Source: Plantactinospora endophytica | GTDB lineage: Bacteria; Actinomycetota; Actinomycetes; Mycobacteriales; Micromonosporaceae | Assembly (NCBI RefSeq): GCF_016862915.1 | Contig: NZ_BONW01000001.1 | Location: 558,001-622,000 of the forward strand | Direction: 5' to 3' | DNA: 64,000 nt | Shown: in pieces, positions 49,133 to 59,530 of the stretch | Position numbering within the stretch: position 1 is the first letter of the stretch | Layout of the letters: every line of letters begins with the position of its first letter | Notes under the pieces: model-generated | What the model saw: only the letters and a program-made list of their open reading frames with translations | Told to the model about the DNA's origin: nothing | Databases searched by the model: none | Translations under genes and position numbers: made by a program

Positions 49133-50233
49133 TCAGGTCGCGGCGCGGCGGTTGCGGGTGGTGCGGGGGTTGGGGGTGGCCGGGGTGCCGCCACTTGGCT
49201 GGGTCGGGACCAGGTCGCCGGTCAGGCCCTCGGCGGCCATGCCCTCGGCGGCGAGTCGTCGGGCCGCCCAGGGCGTGATCACGAAGCCGCGTTTGACGGT
49301 GAGCAGTTGCACCCCGGCCGTCCACGCCTGGATGCCCTCGATCCCGCCGAGTGTCTTGGTGGTGAACTCGAAGACGTCGGCGTGGGTCGGCAGGATCACC
49401 TCGCACATCAGCGACTCCTGGCCGAGCGTGGCGGCGACGTAGCGGACGCCGCGCAGCGCGGCAAGCTCCCGGGCCACCCCGTCGAGCCGGGACGGTGCCA
49501 CCGAGAGCCAGAACAGGATCTCCGCCTCGAAGCCGAGCGCCGCCGCCGGTACCAGCGTGATCACCTGTACGCAGCCCGCGTTGTACAGCGACTCGAACCG
49601 TCGCCGTACCGTGCTCTCGCTGACCCCGAGCCCGCCGGCCACCGCCTGGAAGCTGTTCCGGCCGTCCTCGCGCAGCGCCGAGATGATCCGCTCGTCCAAC
49701 TCGTCGAGGTGTGCGGGGGGACAGTCGTGCACCGGCGGCGGGGCGACGAGTTGGCTCTCGGTGCCGAGCAGGTGCCGGGACCACTCGTGGGTCGACTTGT
49801 AGGTGTGCAGTTCCAGGTCGGCGACGCTGCCCTGCACCCCGGGGATCTTCTGCAACCCGTTCAGCAGCACGCTGTGCAGGCTGGTCCCCTTCGGCACCAG
49901 TACCTCGGCGACCAGGTCGTAGACCCCGGTGACCAGGGCGACGAACCGAATCTCCGGCATCGCGGCCAGCGCCTGTGCGGCGGCGAGCTGGCTGCCCGCC
50001 GCGCAGCGGATCCGGACGATCAGCAGGTCGGCCGGGCCGCCGCCGGGCTGCGGCGCGGCGGCGACCTTGACCAGCCCGTCGGCGAAGAGTTGCTGTGCCC
50101 GGCGGGCCACGGTGGTGACCGAGGTACCGGTGAGCTGGGCGATCTCCGTCCAGCTCGCCCGGCCGTTGACCTGGAGCGCGGCGACGATCCGTCGGTCGGT
50201 CGGATCGAGGTCGTAGGTCTCGCCCAGGATCAT
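49133..50233 (-). CDS. double-length Lrp/AsnC-family regulator
   Basis: At 366 residues this is twice a normal Lrp. Unit 1 has a helix-turn-helix at about 8-60 (LDPTDRRIVAALQVNGRASW, TSVTTVARRAQQL) and a ligand-sensing RAM domain (about 75-145). Unit 2 repeats both (LDELDERIISALREDGRNSF, VSESTVRRRFESL, then a RAM domain to about 310). The tail is Pro/Thr-rich. Lrp proteins sense amino acids and control their transport and degradation; as the last gene of the transporter/hydrolase operon it is the likely local regulator. ATG 50233 overlaps the hydrolase stop by four bases. A fused dimer-like protein might bind asymmetric sites. Confidence 0.92.
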   Translation of the reverse strand: MILGETYDLDPTDRRIVAALQVNGRASWTEIAQLTGTSVTTVARRAQQLFADGLVKVAAAPQPGGGPADLLIVRIRCAAGSQLAAAQALAAMPEIRFVALVTGVYDLVAEVLVPKGTSLHSVLLNGLQKIPGVQGSVADLELHTYKSTHEWSRHLLGTESQLVAPPPVHDCPPAHLDELDERIISALREDGRNSFQAVAGGLGVSESTVRRRFESLYNAGCVQVITLVPAAALGFEAEILFWLSVAPSRLDGVARELAALRGVRYVAATLGQESLMCEVILPTHADVFEFTTKTLGGIEGIQAWTAGVQLLTVKRGFVITPWAARRLAAEGMAAEGLTGDLVPTQPSGGTPATPNPRTTRNRRAAT

Positions 50234-51126
50234 GCCCGGAGCGCCGGTACGCCGGCCAGGAACTCCCGGACGACCTGCTGGAACCGCTCCGCCTCCTCCA
50301 ACTGCGGGGAGTGCCCGGAGTGCTCGAAGATCACCAGTTTCGCGTCCGGGATCAGCCCGGCGATGGTTTCGCTGCACTCCACCGGCGTGATCCAGTCGTG
50401 TCGACCCACGGTGACCAGGGTCGGGCAGGAGATCGCCGGGAGCAACGACTTGATGTCGTAGTTGGGCTGGTTTACGGCGAATGCGAAGTTGTGCGTGGCG
50501 TACCGGTACGGGGTGCTTTCTACCCGTTGCCGTACCTTGTCCCAATCCAGGTCGTGGTCGTAGAGCGGCAGGATCTCCGCCCAGCAGTCCCGCAGGTCGT
50601 CGTCGTCCTTCACCGTGCCGGACATGATCCGGTCCAACTTCACCCGGTCGATCTCCACCCGGGCCGAGTCGAGCGCGTTGCGCAGCGCCAGCTCCTGGTT
50701 GGCGTTGTCGGCGGCGGTGTCCCGGAGCACCAGCGCGGTCACCCGCTCCGGGTAGCGGATCGCGTACTCCATCGAGACGAAGCCGCCGTACGAGCCGCCG
50801 GCCATCACGATCCGCTCGGCACCGATCCACTCCCGCAGCCCGTCCACGTCGGCGGCCCACTGCTCGTGGGTGAACGGCCCGTTCCCCTCGCTCGCCCCCG
50901 AGCCCCGGGCGTCGAAGACCACCACCCGGTACTCGTCGGCGAAGGCCGCGAAGGACGCCCTCGGCTCGGCCATCGAGCCCAGCCCCGGCGCGCCGTGGTG
51001 CACGATCATCACCGGCTTCTCCGGCGCGTCGCCCTGCCCGGGCGCGTCGTTGCCGAGTACCAGCACGTTCAGCCGGTTGCCGTTGATCTCCACCATCGTC
51101 GGTTCGCTGCTCACGGTCATGCTCAT
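50230..51126 (-). CDS. alpha/beta hydrolase (proline iminopeptidase-like, S33)
   Basis: The 298-residue protein has an oxyanion-hole region HHGAPGLG, strand VVVFDARGSGAS, nucleophile elbow GGSYGGFVS (Ser about 120), catalytic Asp in GRHDWITP and His in FEHSGHSPQLEEAE. DARGSGxS after the first strand and the length suggest the proline iminopeptidase/epoxide hydrolase group, which removes N-terminal residues from small peptides or opens amides and esters. It overlaps the M24-fold gene (ATGA) and the Lrp gene, so it is embedded in the operon. The substrate is presumably what the transporter imports, but this is inferred. Confidence 0.88.
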   Translation of the reverse strand: MSMTVSSEPTMVEINGNRLNVLVLGNDAPGQGDAPEKPVMIVHHGAPGLGSMAEPRASFAAFADEYRVVVFDARGSGASEGNGPFTHEQWAADVDGLREWIGAERIVMAGGSYGGFVSMEYAIRYPERVTALVLRDTAADNANQELALRNALDSARVEIDRVKLDRIMSGTVKDDDDLRDCWAEILPLYDHDLDWDKVRQRVESTPYRYATHNFAFAVNQPNYDIKSLLPAISCPTLVTVGRHDWITPVECSETIAGLIPDAKLVIFEHSGHSPQLEEAERFQQVVREFLAGVPALRA

Positions 51127-52289
51127 GCTCCGATCACGATCTCGTCGAGGTCCCGGGGATAACCGGTGAGCCGGCGCGGCCCGTCGTCGGTCACCAGTAC
51201 GGTGTCCGAGATCCGGTAGCCGGCGTGTCCGGGGACGTACACCCCGGGTTCGCTGGAGAGCACCATGCCGGGCGCCAGCTCCGTGTCGTCGCCGTCGGCC
51301 ACCCAGGGCGGCTCGTGGAAGCCGAGCCCGATCCCGTGGCCCTGCCGGTGCCGAAGGTATTCACCCAGCCCGGCCCGGCGGATCACGTCCAGGCAGGCCC
51401 GGTTGGCGTCCACACACCTGGTCCCCGGGCGCAGCGCCTCGGTGCCGACCTGCTGCGCCTCCCGGACCACCTGGTAGTAGCGGCGCTGCTCGGCGGTCGG
51501 CTCGCCGAGCAGGAAGGTCCGCTCGCTCTCCACGAACCGGCCGCCGACCGCGCAGCCGAGGGAGAGCATGAACGGCTCGCCGGGCCGCAGCCGGTCCCCG
51601 CCGGGCAGCCGGTGCGGCTGGGCCGAGTTCGGGCCGCCGTAGACCAGGCCGCCGGTCAGCATCGGCACCACCACGACGTCGTCGTGTTCGGCGTACATCT
51701 TGGCGGCGCCGTACCGGGTGACGTGGCCGGCCAGCTCCGTCTCGGTCGGCAGTTCACCGCCGCCGGCCACCGCGTCGGCGACCAGCCGGACGCCCTCGGC
51801 CAGCATCGCGTCCGCGATCCGGGCCGCCTCGGCGTGCAGCGCGATCTCCTCCGGAGTCTTGCGCAGCCGCAGCGCCCCGACCAGGTCGGTCGGCTCCCAG
51901 GCGGTGTTGGGGAAGGCCCGGCCGAGCCCGGCGACCCGGGCGACCGAGGTGGACGGCGCGTACCCGGCCCGGACCGGCGGCACCGGCACCGCGTCCCGGA
52001 GCACGGCGAACGGGCTCCGCTCGCCCGGGAACTCCGGATAGACCACCAGTTCGGCGGCGGCCCGCTGGTCGGCGGCGTACTCCCGCTCCAGGTCCGGGAC
52101 CAGCAACAACACGGCGCCGTCCCGGGCCAGGTAGGCGGCGACCGGGCGCTCGTTGGGAAAGTGCGAGAAACCCGTCAGGTACGCCACGTCGAGCGGATCG
52201 TCCAGCAGCAGCGCGTCCAGCCCGGCCCGGTCCAGTTCGGCCCGGACGGTCTCGTGCAGGGTGGCGTAGAAGGAAGCGGCCAGTCGCAC
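51123..52289 (-). CDS. M24/creatinase-fold protein lacking the usual metal ligands
   Basis: The 388-residue protein has a creatinase N-terminal domain (1-130) and a pita-bread domain. M24 peptidases bind two metals through Asp-Asp-His-Glu-Glu. Here the sites read Ser243 and Glu254 in place of the two Asp (FMLSLGCAVGGRFVESERTF), His318 and Glu347 are kept (RQGHGIGLGFHEP; SSEPGVY), and the last Glu is Ser361 (YRISDTVLV). Metal-dependent Xaa-Pro cleavage is therefore unlikely. His226 in GPNSAQPH, equivalent to the catalytic His of creatinase, is retained, so a metal-free amidinohydrolase or ectoine-hydrolase-like C-N cleavage is more plausible. GTG 52289 starts seven bases after dppC ends. Confidence 0.85.
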   Translation of the reverse strand: MRLAASFYATLHETVRAELDRAGLDALLLDDPLDVAYLTGFSHFPNERPVAAYLARDGAVLLLVPDLEREYAADQRAAAELVVYPEFPGERSPFAVLRDAVPVPPVRAGYAPSTSVARVAGLGRAFPNTAWEPTDLVGALRLRKTPEEIALHAEAARIADAMLAEGVRLVADAVAGGGELPTETELAGHVTRYGAAKMYAEHDDVVVVPMLTGGLVYGGPNSAQPHRLPGGDRLRPGEPFMLSLGCAVGGRFVESERTFLLGEPTAEQRRYYQVVREAQQVGTEALRPGTRCVDANRACLDVIRRAGLGEYLRHRQGHGIGLGFHEPPWVADGDDTELAPGMVLSSEPGVYVPGHAGYRISDTVLVTDDGPRRLTGYPRDLDEIVIGA

Positions 52290-52296
52290 CGGCTCG

Positions 52297-53220
52297 TCAC
52301 CTCGTCCTCGGATTGCGGGCGTCGTTGTACGCCACGGCGAGCAGGGTGGTGGCCACCACCAGCAGCAGGATGGCCAGCGACGGGAAGAGGGTGGTCCACC
52401 AGGCGGTGGCCAGCGAGCCGGAGCGCTGCGCCTGGTGCAGGATCGTCCCCCAGGACCAACTGTTGGGGTCGCCGAGCCCGAGGAACGACAGTCCCGCCTC
52501 GGAGAGCACCGCCCGGGAGGTGGTGAGTACCACCGAGACCGCGACGACCGGCGCGACGCCGGGCAGTACGTGCTTACGGATGATCCACAGGTGCGAACCG
52601 CCGATCACGTGCGCCGCCGAGACGTACGGCATCGGCACCACGGCCAGTCCCTGGGAGCGGACGACCCGGGCCACCTCGGGCCAACTGAAGACCGCGATCA
52701 CCACCACCAGGGTCGGTACGCTCGGCCCGGCCAGCGCGGCGACCAGGATCATCAGCGGCAGTACCGGCAGCGACAGCGACACGTCGACGATCACCCCGAG
52801 TACCAGGTCGGCCGGGCGGAAGTACGCCGCCGCGACGCCGACCAGCACACCGATCACGATCGCCAGCAGGCTGGCCGCCAGGCCGACCACGATGCTGACC
52901 CGGGTCCCCCAGACCACCTGGGCGAAGACGTCCCGCCCCAGGTCGTCGGTGCCGAACCAGTGCCCGGCACCGGGGCCGGCGAGCACGTCCTCGCCGTACC
53001 CGCTGGGGTAGTCGGCGATCAGCGGCGCGGCCAGCGCGACCAGGCCGAGCAGGATCAGCACCCCGGCGCTGACCAGGCCGAGCGGGTTGCGCCGGAACGC
53101 CTGCCAGGTCTGCCGGGCCACCGACTCCGACGGCGGCAGCCCACCGGCCGTCGGTGTCGCGGCGGCGGCCGGCGGCGGCGCGTCGCCGGGCGGCGGCATC
53201 AGCGCATCAGTAGTGGTCAT
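52297..53220 (-). CDS. dppC: dipeptide/oligopeptide ABC transporter permease (DppC type)
   Basis: The 307-residue permease has a polar N-terminus of about 40 residues, a first helix (GLVSAGVLILLGLVALAAPLI), the motif HWFGTDDLGRDVFAQVVWGT characteristic of DppC/OppC, and about five further helices. The EAA-like loop is HVLPGVAPVVAVSV, and SFLGLGDPNSWSWGTIL, also typical of the family, follows. It forms the membrane channel with DppB. ATG 53220 overlaps the dppB stop by four bases. Family membership shows import of short peptides or related solutes; the substrate is not evident. Confidence 0.93.
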   Translation of the reverse strand: MTTTDALMPPPGDAPPPAAAATPTAGGLPPSESVARQTWQAFRRNPLGLVSAGVLILLGLVALAAPLIADYPSGYGEDVLAGPGAGHWFGTDDLGRDVFAQVVWGTRVSIVVGLAASLLAIVIGVLVGVAAAYFRPADLVLGVIVDVSLSLPVLPLMILVAALAGPSVPTLVVVIAVFSWPEVARVVRSQGLAVVPMPYVSAAHVIGGSHLWIIRKHVLPGVAPVVAVSVVLTTSRAVLSEAGLSFLGLGDPNSWSWGTILHQAQRSGSLATAWWTTLFPSLAILLLVVATTLLAVAYNDARNPRTR

Positions 53221-54182
53221 GCCGTCCTCACCCTCGGGTCGAGCAGGCCGTAGGCGAGGTCGGTGAGCAGGTTGGCGGCGATCACCGCGAAGGCGAGCAT
53301 CAGGAACGCGCCCTGCAACACCGGGAAGTCGAGCTGGCTCACCGCCTCGAAGATGGCCCGGCCGACCCCCGGGTACGCGTAGATCGACTCGGTCAGCACC
53401 GCCCCGCCGACCAGGAAGCCCAGTTGCAGCCCGACCAGCGTGGTCGTCGGCAGCAGCGCGTTGCGCAGCGCGTGCCGCCACACCACCTTCCGGTTCGGCA
53501 GCCCCTTGGCGCGGGCCAGCGTGCAGTAGTCCTCGCCGAGCGCGTCGATCAGCGTGCTGCGCAGCGTCAGCACGTACGAGCCGAGCTGCACCAGTACCAG
53601 CGACAGGCAGGGCAGGATCAGGTGCAGCGCGATGCTGCCGTACGCGGCCAGCCCGTAGACGTCGTCGTCCATCGCGCCGCCGATCGGCAGGATGCCGAAC
53701 ACCACCCCGAAGACGTAGAGCAGGAACACGCCGATGCTCGGGATGAAGAGCGACTGGCCGGTGATGCCGCCGACCTGGATCAGCCGGTCCAGGGTGCCCT
53801 TGGCCCGGGTCGCCGCGACCACACCGAGCGGGATGCCCAGCGCCACCGTCACCACCAGCGCGGAGCCGGCCAGCAGCAGGGTCCAGGGCAGCCGTTCCAG
53901 CAGGATGTCCAGCACCGGCTGGTTCTGCCGGAACGACACCCCGAGGTTGCCGTGCAGCAACTGGGTCAGGTACTCCCAGTACTGCACCGCCAGCGGCCGG
54001 TCCAGGCCGTAGTCGCGGAGCAGGTCGGCCCGCAGTTCCTCGGTCATCCCGGGGTCCGCCACCGCCAGCGCCGGGTCACCGGGCAGCAGGCGGAGCAGGA
54101 AGAACGTCACGGTCACCGCGAACCACATGGTCAGTACGCCGCGCAGCAGGCGGCGGGTGACGAACCGGGCGCCAGCGGGCAT
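53217..54182 (-). CDS. dppB: dipeptide/oligopeptide ABC transporter permease (DppB type)
   Basis: The 321-residue permease shows the DppB pattern: an N-terminal helix LRGVLTMWFAVTVTFFLLRL with PGDPA, then NLGVSFRQNQPVLDILLERL, five more helices and the loop HALRNALLPTTTLVGLQLGF that contacts the ATPases. A segment (VFGVVFGILPIGGAMDDDVY) forms the usual extracellular loop. ATG 54182 has GGAGGAGA just upstream on the coding strand. It follows the substrate-binding protein gene by 83 bp and is translationally coupled to dppC. Confidence 0.93.
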   Translation of the reverse strand: MPAGARFVTRRLLRGVLTMWFAVTVTFFLLRLLPGDPALAVADPGMTEELRADLLRDYGLDRPLAVQYWEYLTQLLHGNLGVSFRQNQPVLDILLERLPWTLLLAGSALVVTVALGIPLGVVAATRAKGTLDRLIQVGGITGQSLFIPSIGVFLLYVFGVVFGILPIGGAMDDDVYGLAAYGSIALHLILPCLSLVLVQLGSYVLTLRSTLIDALGEDYCTLARAKGLPNRKVVWRHALRNALLPTTTLVGLQLGFLVGGAVLTESIYAYPGVGRAIFEAVSQLDFPVLQGAFLMLAFAVIAANLLTDLAYGLLDPRVRTA

Positions 54183-54265
54183 GGCCTCTTCTCCTCCCTT
54201 GGCTCGGCGGTCGGGGCGGACCCTGGTCGGTGACCGGGGCCGCCCCGACCGCCTCGGCGGACTGC

Positions 54266-55879
54266 TCAGCCCTTGGTGGCCTGGGCCACCGAGACGGGGT
54301 TGACGATGGAGAGCAGCTCACTCGGCTGGACCAGGAAGTTGGACCACTCCGCCGAGTGCGCGATCGTGAACTCCTCGACGTAGAGCACGTTGTCGTACAC
54401 CTTGTCGGTGATGATCTTCGCGGCCTGCTGGATCGGGCCCTTCTGACCGGCCTGGTCCAACTGCCCCCGGGCCTGGTCGATCAGGGCGTCCAGCTCCGGG
54501 TCGCAGGCGTTGGCGTAGTTGATGAAGCCCTTGCACTTGAACGCCAGTGCCAGGTTGGCCGGCGGGTTCTCCATGATCGCCCACGAGCCGGCGTAGATGT
54601 CGTAGTCCCGAGCGGTGTACTTCTCCACGTACGTGTTCCGCTCCAGACCCTCCAGCTTGATCTCGATCCCGGCCTCCTTGCCGGAGTCCCGGACGAGCTG
54701 CGCCCACTTGGAGATGTTCGGGTCCGCCTGGTCGTAGATCATCCGCAGGCTGAGCCCGTCGAACAGCCCGTCACCGTTGCCGTCCTTGAAGCCCGCCCCG
54801 GTGAGCAGCGACTTCGCCTTCGCCGGGTCGTGCGCGTACTCCTTGGCGGACGGGTCCTGCCACTGCTTCAGGGTCGGGGTCAGCACCGAGGAGTTCGACG
54901 ACACCGCCTTGCCCTGCAACGCCACCCGGCGGATCGCCTCGTAGTCGACGGCGGCGGCCAGCGCCTGGCGTACCTCCAGCTTGTCCAGCGGCTTCCGCGC
55001 GGTGTTGTACTGCATGTGCGCCCAGCCCAGCGACGGCACCTTGACCAGCTTCAGCTTGCTGTCGCCTTCGAGGGTCTTGGCCAGCGGCGGCGGCAGCGCG
55101 TTGGCGATCAGGTCGACGTCGCCGTTGCGCAGCGCCAGCGCCTCGGTGTTGACGTCCGGGAAGACCCGGAAGACCACCTCCTTGGTCTTCGGACCGCCCT
55201 CGACCAGCGGGAAGTTCTCCATCCGCTCCAGCACGTACCGCTGGCCCCGCTCCACGGTGGTCAGCTTGTACGGCCCGGCCGAGACCCAGTCCTTGTCGTT
55301 GGCGAACTTCTGCACGCTGCCGACCTTGCTGAACACGTGCTCCGGGACGACCGGCATCCAGAAGCCGACGTTCTCCAGGAACGTCCCGTCCGGCTGGGAG
55401 AGCTGGAACTCGATCTCCGTGGGGGAGATGACCGTGGACTTTTGGTACGACGAGATCAGCCCCGCCACGACGCCGATCTTCTCCTTGGCGACGGCGTCGA
55501 TGGTGAACGCCACGTCGTCGGCGGTCACCTTCTCCCCGTCGCTCCAGGTGAAGTCGTCCCGCAGCGTGAACTTCGCCTTCCGCCCGCCGTCGAGGTACTC
55601 CCACTTGCTGGCCAGGTACGGCGACCGCACCCCGTCCATCCCCATGCTCATCATCCGGGGATACATCAGGTTGGTGACCCAGGTGTCGGTACGGCTGTTG
55701 CCGACCAGCGGGTTGTAGTTGAGCACGTCGGCGGTGGTGCCGATCGTGATCCGGTCCGCCGCGCCGCCGCTTCCGCCGCCCGCCTGGCTGTCCGGGTTAC
55801 TGGGTGAGCAGGCGGTTGCCGCCAGCCCTATCGAGAGCGCGCCCGCCGCCACGGCGATAGCGCGCCGGAATGTACGCAT
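54266..55879 (-). CDS. family-5 extracellular solute-binding lipoprotein (DppA/OppA type)
   Basis: The 537-residue protein has a lipoprotein signal (VAAGALSIGLAATAC, lipobox LAATAC, Cys at 24), a Gly/Ser linker and the SBP-5 fold marked by LNYNPLVGNSRTDTWVTNLM, KWEYLDGGRKAKFTLRDDFT with WSDGEKVTADDVAFT, and NTARKPLDKLEVRQALAAAV. It binds the imported solute outside the membrane and passes it to DppBC. It begins one base after the overlap with the dipeptidase gene (TGATG). Nothing in the sequence narrows the ligand, but family-5 proteins take dipeptides, oligopeptides, opines or heme. Confidence 0.93.
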   Translation of the reverse strand: MRTFRRAIAVAAGALSIGLAATACSPSNPDSQAGGGSGGAADRITIGTTADVLNYNPLVGNSRTDTWVTNLMYPRMMSMGMDGVRSPYLASKWEYLDGGRKAKFTLRDDFTWSDGEKVTADDVAFTIDAVAKEKIGVVAGLISSYQKSTVISPTEIEFQLSQPDGTFLENVGFWMPVVPEHVFSKVGSVQKFANDKDWVSAGPYKLTTVERGQRYVLERMENFPLVEGGPKTKEVVFRVFPDVNTEALALRNGDVDLIANALPPPLAKTLEGDSKLKLVKVPSLGWAHMQYNTARKPLDKLEVRQALAAAVDYEAIRRVALQGKAVSSNSSVLTPTLKQWQDPSAKEYAHDPAKAKSLLTGAGFKDGNGDGLFDGLSLRMIYDQADPNISKWAQLVRDSGKEAGIEIKLEGLERNTYVEKYTARDYDIYAGSWAIMENPPANLALAFKCKGFINYANACDPELDALIDQARGQLDQAGQKGPIQQAAKIITDKVYDNVLYVEEFTIAHSAEWSNFLVQPSELLSIVNPVSVAQATKG

Positions 55880-57087
55880 CAGTGCCAGACCTCCTCAAGG
55901 ACGCGCATGATGTTGCCCCCCAGGACCTTGCCGATCTCGTCGTCCGAGTAGTCGTGGCTGACCAGCCAGGAGACGATGTTCCAGTAGCACTCGGCCGGGT
56001 TCTCCAGCCCGTCCACGTAGGACACCCGGGGGTGCTCGACGTGTCCGTGCGCCTCGGCGATGGACAGGTGTGCGGCGAAGGTGTCGTGCAGGCCGACATG
56101 GTCGCCGAAGAGGGTGTCCGGGCCGAACGCCACGTGGTCGATGCCGACCAGTTCGACGCAGTGCACAAAGTGGTCCATCACCGACTCGATGCTGTGCTCG
56201 GGGTGGGCCGGCGAGAGCGTGGTGTGTGGTGCGGCCTCCAGGCCGAGCACCCCGCCGCGCTCGGCGCAGGCCCGGATCACCTCGTCCGGCTTCATCCGGT
56301 TGGTCGGCCAGACGGTACGCGATCCGGCGTGCGTGATGAAGATCGGCTTGGTGGAGGCGGCGATGACGTCGGCCGAGGTACGGTCCCCGGAGTGCGACAC
56401 GTCGATCGCGATGCCCAGCTTGTTCATCCGGCGTACGGCCTTCTCGCCGAAGTAGGTGAGGCCGCCGTCGCCCCGCTCCTTGAGCCCGCTGCCCAGGGTG
56501 TTCGCCTCGCTGTAGGCGATACCCATCTGCCGGACGCCGAAGCCGTAGAGCATGTCGATCCGGTCCAGCTCGTTCTCGATCATCGTGGCCGCCTCGGTGG
56601 CGAGCACCAGGCCCATCCGGCCGGTCTCGTGGGCGTACCGGATGTCGGCGAGCTTCTCGACCCGGATCAGGTAGTCCTGGTGGGCCAGGTCGGACAGCCG
56701 CATCCCGAGGTCGGCGATGACGTCGGTCCACTTCCAGCCCATCTGGCTGGTCACGCAGCAGGTGCCGTCCATCATGTTGTCGAAGACGGCGGTCATGCCG
56801 GAGCGGGCCAGGCCGGCGTACCCGGTGTGGTGCCGGGCGGTCCGGTTGTAGTCGACGGTCTGGTCGATCTCCTCCGGGAAGACCGACGGATGGTCGTGCA
56901 GGGAGATGACGACGTTGTCGGTGAGCAGCCGGCGGACCCGGTCCCGCTGCCCGTCCGTCAGCGAGATGCCCTGGTACGCCGGCACCCGGCCGAGTTCCGG
57001 AGCCAGCTTGAACTCCCGGTAGTCGGTTCCTGCCTCCAGGTAGCTGTAGGACGTGTATCCGTCGTAACGCGTGGCCGGGTCGAGCAC
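55879..57087 (-). CDS. membrane dipeptidase (renal dipeptidase, M19 family)
   Basis: The 402-residue zinc enzyme has HDHPSVF (His-x-Asp/His ligands), the bridging ATEAATMIENELD, VSHSGDRTSADVI and FITHAGSRTV (His pairs) and FGPDTLFGD (Asp). M19 enzymes cleave dipeptides, including those with C-terminal D-residues or dehydro-residues, and some act on beta-lactams. It is the first gene of the minus-strand operon; GTG 57087 has GGAGGGAG upstream. No signal peptide is visible, so it works in the cytoplasm on what the transporter brings in. Confidence 0.92.
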   Translation of the reverse strand: MLDPATRYDGYTSYSYLEAGTDYREFKLAPELGRVPAYQGISLTDGQRDRVRRLLTDNVVISLHDHPSVFPEEIDQTVDYNRTARHHTGYAGLARSGMTAVFDNMMDGTCCVTSQMGWKWTDVIADLGMRLSDLAHQDYLIRVEKLADIRYAHETGRMGLVLATEAATMIENELDRIDMLYGFGVRQMGIAYSEANTLGSGLKERGDGGLTYFGEKAVRRMNKLGIAIDVSHSGDRTSADVIAASTKPIFITHAGSRTVWPTNRMKPDEVIRACAERGGVLGLEAAPHTTLSPAHPEHSIESVMDHFVHCVELVGIDHVAFGPDTLFGDHVGLHDTFAAHLSIAEAHGHVEHPRVSYVDGLENPAECYWNIVSWLVSHDYSDDEIGKVLGGNIMRVLEEVWH

Positions 57088-57301
57088 GCCGCTCCCTCCT
57101 TCGGGTCGGTGCCAGGTGCCGGGCGCGCGGTTGATTTCGGCGCCGCGACCTGATCTGGGTGTGGATTGTCGGCGATGTGGGAGCAGAGATTGCCAGGATC
57201 AGGCGCAGCGTGTCAACATGTTGGCCAACTCCGGCGCAGATCAGAGGCTGGGCGACAGAAATCGTTACGGCGGGAAACAACACGGAAATTCGGGAGGTGT
57301 A
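57088..57301. promoter_or_regulatory. divergent promoter region of the peptide transport and hydrolysis cluster
   Basis: The 214 bp separate the seven-gene minus operon from dppDF. A perfect 10-bp palindrome CAACATGTTG lies at 57214-57223. TTGCCA (57190-57195) is a possible -35 for the plus genes, with CAACAT as -10 eighteen bases later, so a bound repressor on the palindrome would block it. Lrp sites are loose and cannot be assigned by eye. CGGGAGG before GTG 57302 is the dppD ribosome site. Confidence 0.5.
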
Positions 57302-58322
57302 GTGACTAGCGGGGTAACAAGCTCACGGCGGTCACCCGATGCCGACCTGCCGGCCGCACTGCGGGTCCGGGATCTCGACGTCACGTTCACCGGCCGGCGC
57401 GGCACCGTCCCGGCGGTACGCGGAGTCGACCTCGACATCGCGGCCGGCGAGGTACTCGTGCTGCTCGGCGAGTCCGGCTCAGGCAAGTCCGTCACCGCCC
57501 GCGCCGTGATGGGCCTGCTCGATCCCGGCGGCGTGCAGGTCCGGTCCGCGCAGACCGTGGTCGCCGGGCACGACCTGACCGCCGCCGACCCGGAACAGGT
57601 CCGCAAGCTGCGCGGCAAGACCATGGCGCTGGTCTTCCAGGACGCGCTCTCCGCACTCAACCCGGTGCTCTCGATCGGCGACCAGCTCGGCGAGGTGTTC
57701 CGGATCCACCGTGGGCTCTCCCGCCGGGCCGCCCGCGCCGAGGCCGCCGAACTGCTCCGGCTGGTCGGCATCCCGGCCCCGGACCGACGGGTACGCGACT
57801 ACCCGCACCAGTTCTCCGGCGGCATGCGGCAACGGATCCTGATCGCCATGGCGGTCGCGCTCGGCCCCCGGCTGCTGATCGCCGACGAGCCCACCACCGC
57901 GCTCGACGTGACCGTGCAGGCGCAGATCCTGCAACTCGTCGACCGGCTCCGCACCGAACTCGGGATGGGCGTCCTGCTGATCACCCACGACCTCGGGGTG
58001 GCCGCCGAGATCGCCGACCGGGTCGCCGTGATGTACGCCGGCCGGATCGTCGAGACCGGCACCGTCGCCGAGGTACTCGACGGGCCGGCCCATCCGTACA
58101 CGGCGGCGCTGCTGCGCTCCGTACCCGACCTGGCCCAGCCGGGCGACCGGTTGCGGCCGATCCCGGGCAGCCCGCCGAACCTGCTGGCACTGCCCAGCGG
58201 CTGCGCCTTCCATCCGCGCTGCGACCGGGCCACCGAGGAGTGCACGGTGACCCGCCCGCAGCGGCGGGCGCTCGCCGTACCCGGTCGGAGCGCCGCCTGC
58301 CACCACGCCGAGGAGGCCGTCG

Positions 58323-58336
<14 letters not shown>
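57302..58336 (+). CDS. dppD: dipeptide ABC transporter ATP-binding protein (DppD type)
   Basis: The 344-residue ATPase carries Walker [12 protein letters not shown], the Q-loop in [14 protein letters not shown], signature [13 protein letters not shown], Walker [14 protein letters not shown] and the H-loop LITHDLG. A C-terminal oligopeptide-transporter extension with CAFHPRC and CTVTRPQ may hold an iron-sulfur cluster, as known for DppD/OppD. GTG 57302 follows CGGGAGG. Together with the next gene it powers DppBC encoded on the opposite strand. Confidence 0.93.
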
Positions 58337-59483
<1,147 letters not shown>

Positions 59484-59490
59484 CTAGCCG

Positions 59491-59530
59491 GCCCGGCCGA
59501 CGGGTAGCGCGGCCGGGCCGTCGGCCGGGC
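59491..59530. terminator. bidirectional terminator after dppF
   Basis: GCCCGGCCGACGG (59491-59503) pairs perfectly with CCGTCGGCCGGGC (59518-59530), a 13-bp stem with a 14-base loop. It lies between the converging dppF and lipocalin-like genes and its last base is the first base of the latter's stop. Confidence 0.8.

Noticed and set aside
51123-52289. Annotation as an active Xaa-Pro aminopeptidase
   Set aside because: Four of the five M24 metal ligands are replaced (Ser243, Glu254, Ser361) or only semi-conserved, so the name would overstate what the sequence supports.
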